A DNA stretch of 64,000 bases from Desulfuromusa sp. (lineage in GTDB: Bacteria; Desulfobacterota; Desulfuromonadia; Desulfuromonadales; Geopsychrobacteraceae). A program made the position numbers and the translations under genes. Shown piece after piece: positions 16,076-24,943 of the stretch (its first letter is position 1; each line of letters opens with the position of its first letter). The notes beneath the pieces are model-generated. The model was not told where the DNA came from. It worked only from the letters and a program-made list of their open reading frames with translations, and did not search any database. The DNA is taken from NCBI GenBank assembly GCA_016744595.1, contig JADGEB010000003.1:93640-157639 (forward strand), given 5' to 3'.

Positions 16076-17671
16076 ATGAAAGTTTTAATTACCGATGAAA
16101 TTGCCGACAGCGGACTATTGCCTCTTAATGAAGACCCACGCATTCAGATCGATAAAAAACTGGGTTTATCCGTTCCAGAATTGCATAAAACGATAGGAGA
16201 TTACGAGGCGATTATTACCCGGAGTGGTACTTTGGTCGACAAGGCTTTGCTTGATCATGCCCATAAGTTAAAAATTGTTGCCCGAGCCGGAGTGGGAATC
16301 GATAATGTCGATGTCGATGCTGCAAGTAGCAAGGGTATCATTGTTGTCAATGCCCCCTATGGCAATGTTAATTCTGCAGCGGAACACACCATGGCAATTA
16401 TGCTCTCCCTCTGCCGAAATGTTCCCGTTGCCAATAGCAGTCTGAAAAGTGGTGACTGGCAACGTGCACCTTTTACCGGTCGTGAACTAAAGGGGAAAAC
16501 GGTTGGAATTATCGGGCTGGGCAAGGTTGGTGGTCGGGTCGCACGGCGTTGTCGGGCTTTTGAAGCAGATGTGATTACCTATGATCCCTATATTTCTGAA
16601 AAACGAGCCGATGATTTCGGAGTAAAACTATTGCCGTTGGAAGATATTATCCGTTTCTCCGATATTATTACAGTTCATACCCCACTCAACGAAGAAACCC
16701 GTGACCTGCTTTCTACGGATCATTTTGAGGGAATGCAGGATGGGGTGATTATTATCAACTGTGCTCGGGGTGGCATTATCAACGAAGCTGCCATGCTCGA
16801 AGCATTGGAAAGTGGTAAGAGCTCTGGTGCGGCTTTTGATGTCTGGAGCGAAGAGCCTCCAAAAAGTGATGTGCTTAAAAAGTTGATTGCTCAACCAAAC
16901 ATGCTGGTCACGCCACATTTGGGTGCAAATACCTTTGAAGCACAAAAAAATGTTGCCGTTGATGTCAGTAAGGAAATTGTTAACTATGTTGACGGTCGCC
17001 CTCTAACAAATGCGGTGAATATTCCCCGTTTTGACCCGGACCTTATGGAACACATGCGACCATTCATGAAGTTGATTTCCATTATGGGTGATTTCATTTC
17101 TCAGTTGGCGCCACCTAATCCGAATAAAATTACCTTTACCTATAATGGCAAGTTGGCACGTTTTGATTGTGCCCCTTTAGGTGTCTGTGGATTGGCCGCT
17201 CTGCTTAACCACTGCTCTGAGCAGGAGGTCAATATGGTCAATGCCAGCTTGATCGCTCGGGGAATGGGAATTGAGGTCGAATCAATTCGTTCAACTGAAA
17301 CTGGTTCATTTTCCAGCTTGATTACTTTAACACTGGACAGCCCGGAAGGGAGCAGGACGATTGCCGGAACATTGTTCGAGGGGATCCCGAAAATTGTTAA
17401 AATGCGCAAATTTGCCATCGATTTCTGTCCAGAAGAGCACATGCTGGTCATTAATTATCTGGATCGACCGGGTTTGATTGGGAAAATTGGCACAATTCTC
17501 GGCGAAGCTAAGGTGAATATTGGCAATATGAGTCTTGGTCGACAAGAAAAAGCGGGTGAGGCGATGGTGGTTTTTTCAGTTGATTCTCCAGTGGATGAGG
17601 AAACTCTACGGAAGGTTAGTGATGCAGTAAGCGCCAAATTTATCAAGGCGGTTCATCTCAGCCAGGTGTAA
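16076..17671 (+). CDS. serA: D-3-phosphoglycerate dehydrogenase
   Basis: Oxidises 3-phosphoglycerate to 3-phosphohydroxypyruvate with NAD, the first step of serine synthesis. It has 531 residues from ATG 16076 (GAAAGGG upstream), matching the long form. The substrate domain begins MKVLITDEIADSGL. The NAD-binding fold has GIIGLGKVGGRVARR, and the catalytic Arg, Glu and His are in NCARGGIINE, DVWSEEPP and TPHLGANT. An intervening ASB domain follows, then a C-terminal ACT domain (about residues 455-531, LVINYLDRPGLIGKIG) that normally binds serine for feedback control. It is convergent with mqnD. Confidence 0.97.
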   Translation: MKVLITDEIADSGLLPLNEDPRIQIDKKLGLSVPELHKTIGDYEAIITRSGTLVDKALLDHAHKLKIVARAGVGIDNVDVDAASSKGIIVVNAPYGNVNSAAEHTMAIMLSLCRNVPVANSSLKSGDWQRAPFTGRELKGKTVGIIGLGKVGGRVARRCRAFEADVITYDPYISEKRADDFGVKLLPLEDIIRFSDIITVHTPLNEETRDLLSTDHFEGMQDGVIIINCARGGIINEAAMLEALESGKSSGAAFDVWSEEPPKSDVLKKLIAQPNMLVTPHLGANTFEAQKNVAVDVSKEIVNYVDGRPLTNAVNIPRFDPDLMEHMRPFMKLISIMGDFISQLAPPNPNKITFTYNGKLARFDCAPLGVCGLAALLNHCSEQEVNMVNASLIARGMGIEVESIRSTETGSFSSLITLTLDSPEGSRTIAGTLFEGIPKIVKMRKFAIDFCPEEHMLVINYLDRPGLIGKIGTILGEAKVNIGNMSLGRQEKAGEAMVVFSVDSPVDEETLRKVSDAVSAKFIKAVHLSQV

Positions 17672-17725
17672 TCGATAGCAGGTATAGGCTGTGTGTCTGC
17701 CCGTTATTTTAATATTCATGTCAAC

Positions 17726-17752
17726 AGGGGTGAACACCGGGTTCGCCCCTAC
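17726..17752. repeat. Palindromic GTAGGGGCG-type repeat / bidirectional terminator
   Basis: A hairpin of AGGGGTGAA and TTCGCCCCT ends CGCCCCTAC. The outer end is the same as in the repeats flanking gatB (46670-46734 and 48206-48274). It lies between the convergent serA and mqnD, and the mqnD stop codon (17749-17751) is inside it. Confidence 0.55.
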
Positions 17753-18585
17753 TTTTCGGTAAATAAAGGCAGTTCACAGGGCGGGATGATACCGCGTTCT
17801 TCGGCTCGATTGAACAAACTGTTGACGGCTTGAATCCCCTCGTTTCCCAGATCGAGGGAGAAATCATTGACATAGAGTTCAATGTGGTTGCGAGTCACCT
17901 CGTCATTCAGTTCCTGAGCATACTGTTTGATATAATTCTGTGGTTTTTGCGGATGTGCATAAGCATATTCGATACTCTGGCGCAGTGCAGAATCGATTTG
18001 ATTGATCAGCGGTGACCCCATATTTCTCTTTGCTAAAATCCCCCCTAAAGGAATCGGGTGACCACTTTCTTCTTCCCACCATTGGCCAAGATCCAGAATC
18101 TGTTTTAATCCATACTGTTGGTAGGTAAAGCGTGATTCGTGAATGATAACTCCGGCGTCAGCTTGTCCCTTCTTTACGGCATTCATGATCTGATCAAAAG
18201 GCAGAATCAGTACATCTTCATAGCCATCAGAGTAGAGCTGTAGTAGCAGGTTGGCGGTGGTGAGCTGCCCGGGAATAGCGATTGTTTTACCGCGTAACTT
18301 CACCATCGAAGTATTCTCAGCTGCAACAATCATGGGGCCACAACCTCTCCCAAGGGCGCCACCACTGCGTAATAATACATAATCTTCACGTAGATGTCCG
18401 AAGGCATGATACGATATTTTGGTCAGATCAAGTTGACTCTTCAGTGCCAACTGATTGAGGGTTTCGACATCTTCAAGTTGCTCGATAAATTCGACTTCCG
18501 GACAAGGGACTTTTCCATGAATCAGCCCATAAAAAATGAATGTATCGTTAGGACAGGGTGAATAACCCAAGCTTAGTTGTTGCAT
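17749..18585 (-). CDS. mqnD: 1,4-dihydroxy-6-naphthoate synthase (menaquinone, futalosine pathway)
   Basis: Converts cyclic dehypoxanthine futalosine to 1,4-dihydroxy-6-naphthoate in menaquinone synthesis. The 278-residue product has the periplasmic-binding-protein-like fold of the family. It begins with the diagnostic LSLGYSPCPNDTFIFYGL and has LTKISYHAFGHL and DAGVIIHESRFTY, with the catalytic His in the last. The start ATG 18585 has AAGGAAAAGAG upstream. It lies 9 bp after mqnB in the same direction, so the two pathway genes are cotranscribed. Presence of this route indicates menaquinone-based anaerobic respiration without the classical men genes. Confidence 0.95.
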   Translation of the reverse strand: MQQLSLGYSPCPNDTFIFYGLIHGKVPCPEVEFIEQLEDVETLNQLALKSQLDLTKISYHAFGHLREDYVLLRSGGALGRGCGPMIVAAENTSMVKLRGKTIAIPGQLTTANLLLQLYSDGYEDVLILPFDQIMNAVKKGQADAGVIIHESRFTYQQYGLKQILDLGQWWEEESGHPIPLGGILAKRNMGSPLINQIDSALRQSIEYAYAHPQKPQNYIKQYAQELNDEVTRNHIELYVNDFSLDLGNEGIQAVNSLFNRAEERGIIPPCELPLFTEK

Positions 18586-18594
18586 CTCTTTTCC

Positions 18595-19326
18595 TTAAGC
18601 TGCTGGCCAGTTTTCAAGCAGGTCCAAAATTCCCAATTGAGCCGCCTCTGTGCCACGGGCGATATCCCATTGTTGCGGATCACGGGTTCCGGTCGGGTTG
18701 GAAATGCCACGTAGCTCCAATAGCGGAACCTTGAATGCTGCACACACTTGCGCTGCGGCCGCCCCTTCCATATTTTCACAAATTCCACCGGTGCGTTGCT
18801 GCAATGCAGTACTTAAATCAGAATAACCACTGCAACTGTTGACCGTTACAAATGTACCACAAACCGCGTCGGGAAGTATCTCCTGTGCCCATATGAGAAT
18901 ATCTGAATTGAGTGTAATAGATTGTTGAATGATTGGTGCAAGCGGCGGATTTTGCGGTAGATCAAGTTGATCCAGCAGGATGAATTTATCCGCAGTGGCC
19001 ACACCCAGATCGCCAAAAATCTCTTCTCTTGCTAGAGCTAAATCTCCAATCTGGAGACCGCTGTCTGGATAACTACCACCACACCCACAGAGAAGAACTG
19101 CCAATGGTACGTGTTCACTCAGAAGACGGGTCAGCTGCATGGCCATATTGGACTGGCCAACTCCTCCGTGGCTTAGCAGAATGTTTTGCCCTTGTAGCTT
19201 TCCGGTGAAAATCTGGATCGACCCACAGTGGAGGGTTTGCATGTTGGTAATTTTTTTGCGCAGAAGTGTTGTTTCCAGCGGTGCGGCGGCGAGGATTAAT
19301 AGCATATCAGTGTGAAAACCAGCCAT
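18595..19326 (-). CDS. mqnB: Futalosine hydrolase
   Basis: Removes hypoxanthine from futalosine to give dehypoxanthine futalosine. It is a nucleoside-phosphorylase-fold protein of 243 residues with an N-terminal LLILAAAPLETTLL, the glycine loop LLCGCGGSYPDSGLQIGDLA, and the active-site ENMEGAAAAQVCAAF with conserved Glu-Met-Glu. It ends with the catalytic region LRGISNPTG. Its first codons overlap the end of the upstream gene by 20 bp if ATG 19326 is used; ATG 19305 would abut that stop instead. No strong ribosome-binding site precedes either, which suggests translational coupling. Confidence 0.93.
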   Translation of the reverse strand: MAGFHTDMLLILAAAPLETTLLRKKITNMQTLHCGSIQIFTGKLQGQNILLSHGGVGQSNMAMQLTRLLSEHVPLAVLLCGCGGSYPDSGLQIGDLALAREEIFGDLGVATADKFILLDQLDLPQNPPLAPIIQQSITLNSDILIWAQEILPDAVCGTFVTVNSCSGYSDLSTALQQRTGGICENMEGAAAAQVCAAFKVPLLELRGISNPTGTRDPQQWDIARGTEAAQLGILDLLENWPAA

Positions 19327-20443
19327 GACGGATCAAGTCACGGCGTAAGTCACTCCCTTGTTTTTGTACCATTCCGTGGTACCAGAAGCGATTCTGACTT
19401 AGCTTCATTTCGGTCGGTGGGTCGAGCCGTTTACGGCGATCAATCAGGATTTTCCTGAAAGTATTATCTGGTTCGGCAACAATAGAGGTGATCTTGTCAG
19501 CCAATAACTTTGGAGCAATTTCAATAACCAATTGAATGGTGTCACGGACAATAAGTCCCTGTTTATATTCCCAGAGGTCGCCGTCAAAAGTATGCTCACA
19601 TTCAGTCACAAAGTCACTCCAATCGAGCAGTAATCCACCAAATTCAACCTCAGACAGTTCGTGATTGGGAAGCTTCGATTTGATTAATTCTTCAATCTGT
19701 CCCTGTTCTTTCCGGGTCAGGAAAAATGAAAGGCCTTCTTCAACTTGGTACATGTCTAGCTGCTCGATCAGCTCTCGGCAGAAGACTGTGGCATCAAGTT
19801 CGTTGTCATCAAAAGGGAGTAGCGATTTAGGGAGTAATTCTTGTGGGAATCCAAGCAGAGAAAGATGATCGTGCCCATAATCTGCGGGAAGTACAAGGTT
19901 GTTGCTGTGTGGGATTTCATGCTGATGGAAAAAGTTGCTCAAGCGGAGATGATTATCGGTGAAGAAGGTTAGTACTTTCTCTTCAGAATAGAAAAATTCT
20001 AAACCTTTACGATTGTTTGCCATTCCGAATCCGACAAAACCATCGTGAATCATTCGGCTGATATATGGTGCAACATTTCTCAAGATGATATTGGTTGGGA
20101 AATAGGGGGAATAGAAAACCGAAGGAATTGGTCGCTTGTCACTTCCACTGGGACGTGAAAGTAGTGTCTCTTCAGGGTAGTATTCCAGGATAAAAAAAGA
20201 TTCATCAGGGAGGAAGCTGGAAAAATGGTTAAAAATTGATTCAATTTTTTCAACCGTTGCTATCGCTGTGAAACGGTAAGCGTTATCACAATCTTCTAAT
20301 AGTGAATATTCAAAACCCTCTCGCTGTAGAACGTTTATGTTGCTGTCTTTCCAACGGCGAATTCCCGCAGGAAATTTGAGTCTCTTTGTCAAATCAGGTT
20401 CCTTCCAATGAAATTGCCCATATGCCGTTGTATTGTTTTGCAA
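19307..20443 (-). CDS. Uncharacterised protein cotranscribed with mqnB-mqnD
   Basis: A soluble protein of 378 residues that I do not recognise. It has no signal peptide, membrane segment or familiar nucleotide-binding motif. Composition is mixed, with several aromatic-rich stretches (FFILEYYPEETLL, VFYSPYFPTNIILR) and a C-terminal basic region (KQGSDLRRDLIRHGW). It overlaps the mqnB start by 20 bp, so all three genes are likely one operon. Partnership with menaquinone synthesis is only inferred from this overlap. The start at 20443 lacks a strong ribosome-binding site. Confidence 0.75.
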   Translation of the reverse strand: MQNNTTAYGQFHWKEPDLTKRLKFPAGIRRWKDSNINVLQREGFEYSLLEDCDNAYRFTAIATVEKIESIFNHFSSFLPDESFFILEYYPEETLLSRPSGSDKRPIPSVFYSPYFPTNIILRNVAPYISRMIHDGFVGFGMANNRKGLEFFYSEEKVLTFFTDNHLRLSNFFHQHEIPHSNNLVLPADYGHDHLSLLGFPQELLPKSLLPFDDNELDATVFCRELIEQLDMYQVEEGLSFFLTRKEQGQIEELIKSKLPNHELSEVEFGGLLLDWSDFVTECEHTFDGDLWEYKQGLIVRDTIQLVIEIAPKLLADKITSIVAEPDNTFRKILIDRRKRLDPPTEMKLSQNRFWYHGMVQKQGSDLRRDLIRHGWFSH

Positions 20444-20620
20444 GTGGGCACTTAATCATAATGAAATAAGTAGATGATTTTTTATGACAAGTCAACAGAT
20501 GTGAGAACTCCTTTTCTGCTAAAATGAGTAAATTCTAAAAATAAATGATTAGTTTCTTGATATGAGTCTTTTTAAATGATATACAGGATCGTTGGATTTT
20601 TATTTTATAAGGAGTGTCCC

Positions 20621-21118
20621 ATGCTTGGTCCCCAATCATCTCTGGTCATGTATGATGAAGAGTATCAGCGAATTCTTCTGTTGCTGGAAAGATTGCTGCG
20701 TGAATCAAATTCAAAGGTTATATTTCTAGTTGATAAAAATGGTCAGTTGATTGCTGCGACGGGTGAGACTGCAAATCTCGACACGACCAGCCTCGCTTCT
20801 CTAACAGCAGGTAATATCGCTGCAACGGGTGGCCTGGCCAAGCTTATCGGGGAAAAAGAATTTTCTATTTTGTTTCATGAAGGTGAAAAAGATAATATTC
20901 ATATTTCCATTATTGGTGGACGAGTCATACTTGTTGTGATTTTTGATCAGCGCAGCTCGCTTGGTTTAGTGCGCTTGCGGGTTAAAAAGGCTAGTAATGA
21001 GCTTGCGATTGTCTTTGAGGATCTGGTGAATAAAACTGAGCAGGAAGCAATTTCCAGTAGTGTTCCCAGCCCATTTGCCGAGATTACAGACGACGATATT
21101 GACAATCTTTTCAACTGA
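20621..21118 (+). CDS. mglB: MglB-type roadblock/LC7 GTPase-activating protein
   Basis: Roadblock/LC7-fold protein of 165 residues that, in Myxococcus and relatives, activates GTP hydrolysis by MglA and helps set cell polarity. I chose ATG 20621 because AAGGAG lies 7 bp upstream. The domain runs from about residue 15 to 135, with [15 protein letters not shown] near its start and a [22 protein letters not shown] helix. An acidic C-terminal tail follows. It lies 14 bp before mglA on the same strand, the standard mglBA arrangement. Confidence 0.92.
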   Translation: MLGPQSSLVMYDEEYQRILLLLERLLRESNSKVIFLVDKNGQLIAATGETANLDTTSLASLTAGNIAATGGLAKLIGEKEFSILFHEGEKDNIHISIIGGRVILVVIFDQRSSLGLVRLRVKKASNELAIVFEDLVNKTEQEAISSSVPSPFAEITDDDIDNLFN

Positions 21119-21132
21119 TCGAGGTTTATCAG

Positions 21133-21720
21133 ATGTCTTTCATAAATTACGCTTCACGCGAGATTAATTGTAAAATTGTCTATTATGGTCCAGGGCTCTG
21201 TGGAAAAACCACGAACCTTCAGTTCATCTATAATAAGACAGCAGAAGAGTCAAAAGGGAAAATGATCTCTTTGGCCACAGAGACCGAGCGAACTCTCTTT
21301 TTTGATTTTTTGCCCCTGGCATTAGGGGAAATTCGTGGTTTTAAAACTCGCTTTCATCTCTATACAGTTCCAGGCCAGGTATTTTATGATGCCTCTCGAA
21401 AGTTAATTCTTAAGGGGGTTGATGGCGTTGTTTTTGTTGCCGATTCGCAAGAAGAGAGATTTGATGCCAATATAGAGAGTTTGGAAAACCTCAAAGACAA
21501 TCTGGATGAGCAGGGTTTTGATCTCGAAAAAATCCCTTTTGTCATTCAATATAACAAGCGAGACCTTCCAAATGTCAGCTCGGTTGAGGAGTTGAGTGAA
21601 TTGTTGAATCCACGTAAGGTTCCTGAGCTTGAAGGTTGCGCTATGTCTGGCGAAGGTGTTTTTGAAACCCTGAAAGCTGTAGCTAAGCTGGTACTTAATG
21701 ATTTGAAAAAAGACGGTTAG
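21133..21720 (+). CDS. mglA: MglA-type small Ras-like GTPase
   Basis: Bacterial Ras-like GTPase of 195 residues that directs polarity and motility complexes in the GTP state. The P-loop is [11 protein letters not shown]. The switch-II region has the MglA-specific TVPGQ in place of the DxxG of other small GTPases. The base-recognition motif is NKRDL. It is directly downstream of mglB, its activator, and is followed by tRNA-Asn. No motility genes are in this window, so the specific output is unknown. Confidence 0.95.
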   Translation: MSFINYASREINCKIVYYGPGLCGKTTNLQFIYNKTAEESKGKMISLATETERTLFFDFLPLALGEIRGFKTRFHLYTVPGQVFYDASRKLILKGVDGVVFVADSQEERFDANIESLENLKDNLDEQGFDLEKIPFVIQYNKRDLPNVSSVEELSELLNPRKVPELEGCAMSGEGVFETLKAVAKLVLNDLKKDG

Positions 21721-21789
21721 AGAAACCGTCCAGAAAAGGCTTGACAGAGAAGAGGCAATTTCCTATATTTCCTCTCCGCAACACCCTAT

Positions 21790-21865
21790 TCCCTTTTAGC
21801 TCAGTTGGTAGAGCATCTGACTGTTAATCAGATTGTCGCTGGTTCGAGCCCAGCAAAGGGAGCCA
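21790..21865 (+). tRNA. tRNA-Asn (GTT)
   Basis: A complete 76-base tRNA: acceptor stem TCCCTTT/AAAGGGA, D-loop AGTTGGTA, anticodon loop CTGTTAA with anticodon GTT, T-arm GGTTCGAGCC, and encoded CCA. No duplicated 3' end was found nearby, so there is no sign of an integrated element here. Confidence 0.97.
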
Positions 21866-21873
21866 TAAAATTC

Positions 21874-21909
21874 AGGGACTTACGGCATTAAGCTGTGAGT
21901 CCCTTTTTG
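21874..21909 (+). terminator. Terminator after tRNA-Asn
   Basis: Stem AGGGACT (21874-21880) pairs with AGTCCCT (21898-21904) and is followed by T5. Confidence 0.75.
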
Positions 21910-21999
21910 TTTGTCTCAGTTAAGTGGTCCCTGTGCGGTGCTTTGTTGCTGACTGTACGATCAAATATTGGGTCTACACCAAAGAATGGGGATGGCCTA

Positions 22000-22386
22000 T
22001 TAATCCAGAATTTCATCAATCCAGTTGTCAAGAAGATCAAGAGAGGTGGGTTTGTGGAAGACCTTATAGCCTCTTTCTTTAGCTATTCTATGCTCTTTTT
22101 CTGAGATATCTCCAGAGATGAGAGCTTTATGGTTCGGTGGGACTTTGCATCCTCTCTCTCTCTGAAACTCAAAGAGTTCCAAACCCGTCATCTCTGGCAT
22201 GTGATTGTCAGAAAGGACAATGTCATAGTCGGGGACTTGCATGGGGCAGGTGTCTGTCTTTTGTTCAATCATTGGACAGGTGGGTTTGAGGGAGGATGTC
22301 ACTTCAAAATTTTTATCTAATAAGTATTCGACTGCAATATCGAGGCAAAATACATCATCATCAATGACCAGAGCTTTTCTTTTCAT
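22000..22386 (-). CDS. Single-domain response regulator
   Basis: A receiver-only protein of 128 residues that probably accepts a phosphate from a histidine kinase encoded elsewhere. ATG 22386 has GGAG 6 bp upstream. The acidic pocket is D9-D10-D11, the phosphoacceptor is D60 in VLSDNHMPEMTG, and the conserved Lys is in VFHKPTSL. A loop before D60 is longer than usual and carries two cysteines (CPMIEQKTDTC), which is odd for this fold. There is no output domain, so it would act through protein contacts, as CheY does. Confidence 0.85.
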   Translation of the reverse strand: MKRKALVIDDDVFCLDIAVEYLLDKNFEVTSSLKPTCPMIEQKTDTCPMQVPDYDIVLSDNHMPEMTGLELFEFQRERGCKVPPNHKALISGDISEKEHRIAKERGYKVFHKPTSLDLLDNWIDEILD

Positions 22387-22560
22387 CCCTGTCTCCATAC
22401 AATGAATAGCACGTCTTAGATAAGTTGATTATATCATTTTACTTTCATAATCTGACAAGAATCTGAGAAATCGAGATAAATGTTATAATAATATCTTTTC
22501 CAGTGCTTTTGTGGCTGTTGGGACATGGTTGTTGACATATCTTTCTCGGATAGATGAAAT

Positions 22561-22818
22561 ATGCCTACTAAAAAAATAGCCGGAATAGTCTTGGTTTTCT
22601 TGGGAGCTGTCGTTTTTACTGTCGGCATTTTTCTGTACCGGAAATCTTGTAACCCCAATAGCTGTATAGTCAGTTTTTCCAAATCGCTGGGAGGGAAGGC
22701 ATCTATGGTATATGAAAATTCACTTCAGCATGATGAATACTATGGAATAGCTGGTATTTTTGTGGGGGGTGTTCTTATTCTTGCAGGGGGCGTTTTTCTC
22801 TTTAAATCGAGAAAATAA
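22561..22818 (+). CDS. Small two-helix membrane protein
   Basis: A protein of 85 residues with two hydrophobic segments (about residues 6-22 and 62-80) joined by a polar loop that contains a CNPNSC pair. It ends in a short basic tail. The pattern is that of a small inner-membrane protein with both ends in the cytoplasm; a resemblance to DUF3185-like proteins is possible. The ribosome-binding site is weak, and neighbours give no clue to function. Confidence 0.55.
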   Translation: MPTKKIAGIVLVFLGAVVFTVGIFLYRKSCNPNSCIVSFSKSLGGKASMVYENSLQHDEYYGIAGIFVGGVLILAGGVFLFKSRK

Positions 22819-22946
22819 CGTGTCTGGTTCTCCTGCTATAAGACCCCTATACTTTTCCTACGTTTTTATTGAAACTTTGCTATCATTCACGAGTTAATCT
22901 GATTGCTTTGTTTAAAATAGTTATGCTGCTGTAGAGGGAGGATAGT

Positions 22947-23282
22947 GTGAAGGTAGAGCGCAAGCCGCTACGTAAGAAAAAGCGTCTCAAGGTTCGTTTC
23001 GGGGCTGATTATCCTAAGCGGGTTGCTTTCACCGGTGATGCTTCTGCTGCTGGATTGTATATTATAACTGGGCAGCCCGAACATCCTGGCACTAAGTTGT
23101 TGATTGAAATTAACTTGCCGGATGAACAACAGGTGATAGTTTATGGGCAGGTTCGTTGGGCTAAAAAAGTTCCTCCAAACCTGATTCGGCTGGCTAATAA
23201 GGCTGGTATGGGAGTCCTGCTGACTCAATTTGAGACAGGCGAGCAGGCTCTTATTGATTATCTGGCAACATTACGACACTGA
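22947..23282 (+). CDS. PilZ domain protein
   Basis: Probable cyclic-di-GMP-binding protein of 111 residues. Start is GTG 22947 with AGGGAGGA a few bases upstream. The basic N-terminus (KPLRKKKRLKVRFG) fits the ligand-binding arm. The second motif reads TGDASAAGLYI, a D-x-S-x-x-G variant. The rest of the beta-barrel follows, with GQVRWAKKVP. It lies 8 bp before the sigma-54 activator gene in the same direction. The two are probably cotranscribed, linking cyclic-di-GMP to that regulator by inference. Confidence 0.8.
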   Translation: MKVERKPLRKKKRLKVRFGADYPKRVAFTGDASAAGLYIITGQPEHPGTKLLIEINLPDEQQVIVYGQVRWAKKVPPNLIRLANKAGMGVLLTQFETGEQALIDYLATLRH

Positions 23283-23290
23283 TATGCAAT

Positions 23291-24712
23291 ATGAGTCCAA
23301 GTGAGAATAATTCTACATATCTCCCCGCAGTCGCTCCCGATCTTGTCCTGATACGCTGGGGGCATGGTGAGTGGCAGGTTCAGGGGGTGTCGGATCGTTT
23401 AGCGCTGTGGCTCGGGCTTGATTCTTCTGCTGCACGGGGTCGTTCTCCTGCCTCTCTTTTTCCTTCATCGGTTCCATCAATAATTTCTCTTGCTAGTGAA
23501 GTTCTGGATCAGGGTCAGGATCTAGGCGATGTTAAATTACGTCTTTTACCTGAGCAACCAGAGTTTCTTGCCGACATCCAATTTTCCGGATTGACCGAAG
23601 ACTATCTTGGACAGTTGGTGCGGATCAGTTTGCGAGGTGAGTCAATCGCTAGCAGGCAAGCGGTCGGCTTCCGCGATATGGTCGGTAGTAGTCCGGCCAT
23701 GCATGAAGTGTTCAGGAAAATTCGCCTTTATGCCACTTCCGATGCGGCAGTAATTATTACTGGAGAAACTGGAGCGGGGAAGGAACTGGTAGCCAATGCA
23801 TTGCACAAAGAGAGCTTGCGGCATGAGAAACCGTTTGCAGCATTAAACTGTGCTGCCATTAGTGAACAATTGCTAGAATCGGAACTATTTGGCCATGAGC
23901 GTGGTGCTTTCACCGGTGCGGTACGGGAGCATCGTGGTTATTTTGAGAGAGCTGATGGGGGGACTCTGTTCTTAGATGAAATTGGAGATATGCCATCGCA
24001 TACACAGACCAAATTGCTGCGGGTTCTCGAGGACGGTCGGGTGCAGCGAGTCGGTGGTGAAAAGAGCCGGCAGGTTGATGTTCGTTTTATTGGAGCAACC
24101 AATGTCCCCTTGGAGCAGGCGGTTGCTGAAAAGCATTTTAGGGCCGATTTGTATCACCGGTTAGCTGTTTTGCGGATCCATCTCCCTGCATTGCGTGAGC
24201 GTTCTGAAGATATTCCCCTTTTGACTGAGCTGTTCCTGCAACAGTTTAATACCCGCTACGGTAAAGGAGTCAAGCGCCTGACCAGTGAAGCTGTTCGCTT
24301 GCTTCAGTCCTATCTCTGGCCGGGAAATATCCGTGAGTTACGTAATGTCATCGAGCGGGTAGTAGTGGAAGCGGAAACTGAAGCAATTGGGGCACGGGCT
24401 TTTACCGAATGGATCGGTGAACGTCAACAGTTTGCAAATTCCAAAAGTTTAGTGCCGCTCGATGAAAATCAAAAAAATCTCCCAGTAGCGATTCCGTATT
24501 CTCAAGTTGTTGAAAATTTTGAATATCAAACCGATACTTCGCACCGGATTATGGGAAAGAGAATTGAGTTGACCGAAGAAATGATCCGGCGAGCCTACCA
24601 GAGAAACAACCAAAATCTTTCAGCAGCAGCCAGATATTTGGGGATACACCGCGCCACATTGTATCGCCATCTGCAACGGCTGAATCTGACCCGAGAAAAT
24701 CTGTCCCGATAG
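23291..24712 (+). CDS. Sigma-54-dependent transcriptional activator
   Basis: Enhancer-binding protein of 473 residues. The N-terminal 120 residues resemble a PAS-like sensor and there is no receiver domain. The AAA+ domain follows, with Walker A GETGAGKE, the sigma-54-contacting loop GAFTGA, Walker B GTLFLDEIGD, and the arginine-finger region. The C-terminal Fis-type helix-turn-helix is NLSAAARYLGIHRATLYRHLQRL. It activates sigma-54 promoters with ATP hydrolysis. Its target is not known; the promoter at 13336 is one candidate. A PilZ gene lies directly upstream and heat-shock genes downstream. Confidence 0.93.
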   Translation: MSPSENNSTYLPAVAPDLVLIRWGHGEWQVQGVSDRLALWLGLDSSAARGRSPASLFPSSVPSIISLASEVLDQGQDLGDVKLRLLPEQPEFLADIQFSGLTEDYLGQLVRISLRGESIASRQAVGFRDMVGSSPAMHEVFRKIRLYATSDAAVIITGETGAGKELVANALHKESLRHEKPFAALNCAAISEQLLESELFGHERGAFTGAVREHRGYFERADGGTLFLDEIGDMPSHTQTKLLRVLEDGRVQRVGGEKSRQVDVRFIGATNVPLEQAVAEKHFRADLYHRLAVLRIHLPALRERSEDIPLLTELFLQQFNTRYGKGVKRLTSEAVRLLQSYLWPGNIRELRNVIERVVVEAETEAIGARAFTEWIGERQQFANSKSLVPLDENQKNLPVAIPYSQVVENFEYQTDTSHRIMGKRIELTEEMIRRAYQRNNQNLSAAARYLGIHRATLYRHLQRLNLTRENLSR

Positions 24713-24742
24713 AACCCATCGTATATTCTTAAGCTTAGGTCC

Positions 24743-24794
24743 GCGACGTCGCACCTGTCGCATTATGATCATTCTGCAACAGGTGTGACGTCGC
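24743..24794. repeat. Long inverted repeat between regulator and hsp20
   Basis: Arms 24743-24758 and 24779-24794 match at 15 of 16 positions (the mismatch is a G-U pair in RNA). The loop is 20 bases and is itself partly palindromic around TGATCA. No T run follows, so a simple terminator is less likely than an operator or RNA element. Confidence 0.55.
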
Positions 24795-24831
24795 AAATTT
24801 ACTAGACATATCTCCACTGAATTTTAACTAT

Positions 24832-24858
24832 TTGATAATATTGATAATATTGATAATA
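24832..24858. repeat. Three tandem copies of a 9-bp AT-rich repeat
   Basis: Three perfect copies of TTGATAATA lie 86 bp before the first Hsp20 gene. Helically phased AT-rich repeats can be regulator sites or upstream promoter elements. Confidence 0.6.
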
Positions 24859-24943
24859 ATTATTCCTGCATGTTGGCATTCCTTTTGAAGTACCTCTGCC
24901 ACGAAATCAAAACATCAACAACCAAAAAAACAGGAGGAACAAA

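Noticed and set aside
21866..21999. Integrated element at tRNA-Asn
   Set aside because: No second copy of the tRNA 3' end and no integrase fragment was found in the window.
22434..22682. Minus-strand open frame opposite the small membrane protein
   Set aside because: It overlaps the better-supported plus-strand gene and has no ribosome-binding site or family pattern.
24872..24892. Sigma-54 promoter before the first Hsp20 gene
   Set aside because: TTGGCA is present, but the -12 element reads TTGA instead of TTGC, so the invariant GC is missing.
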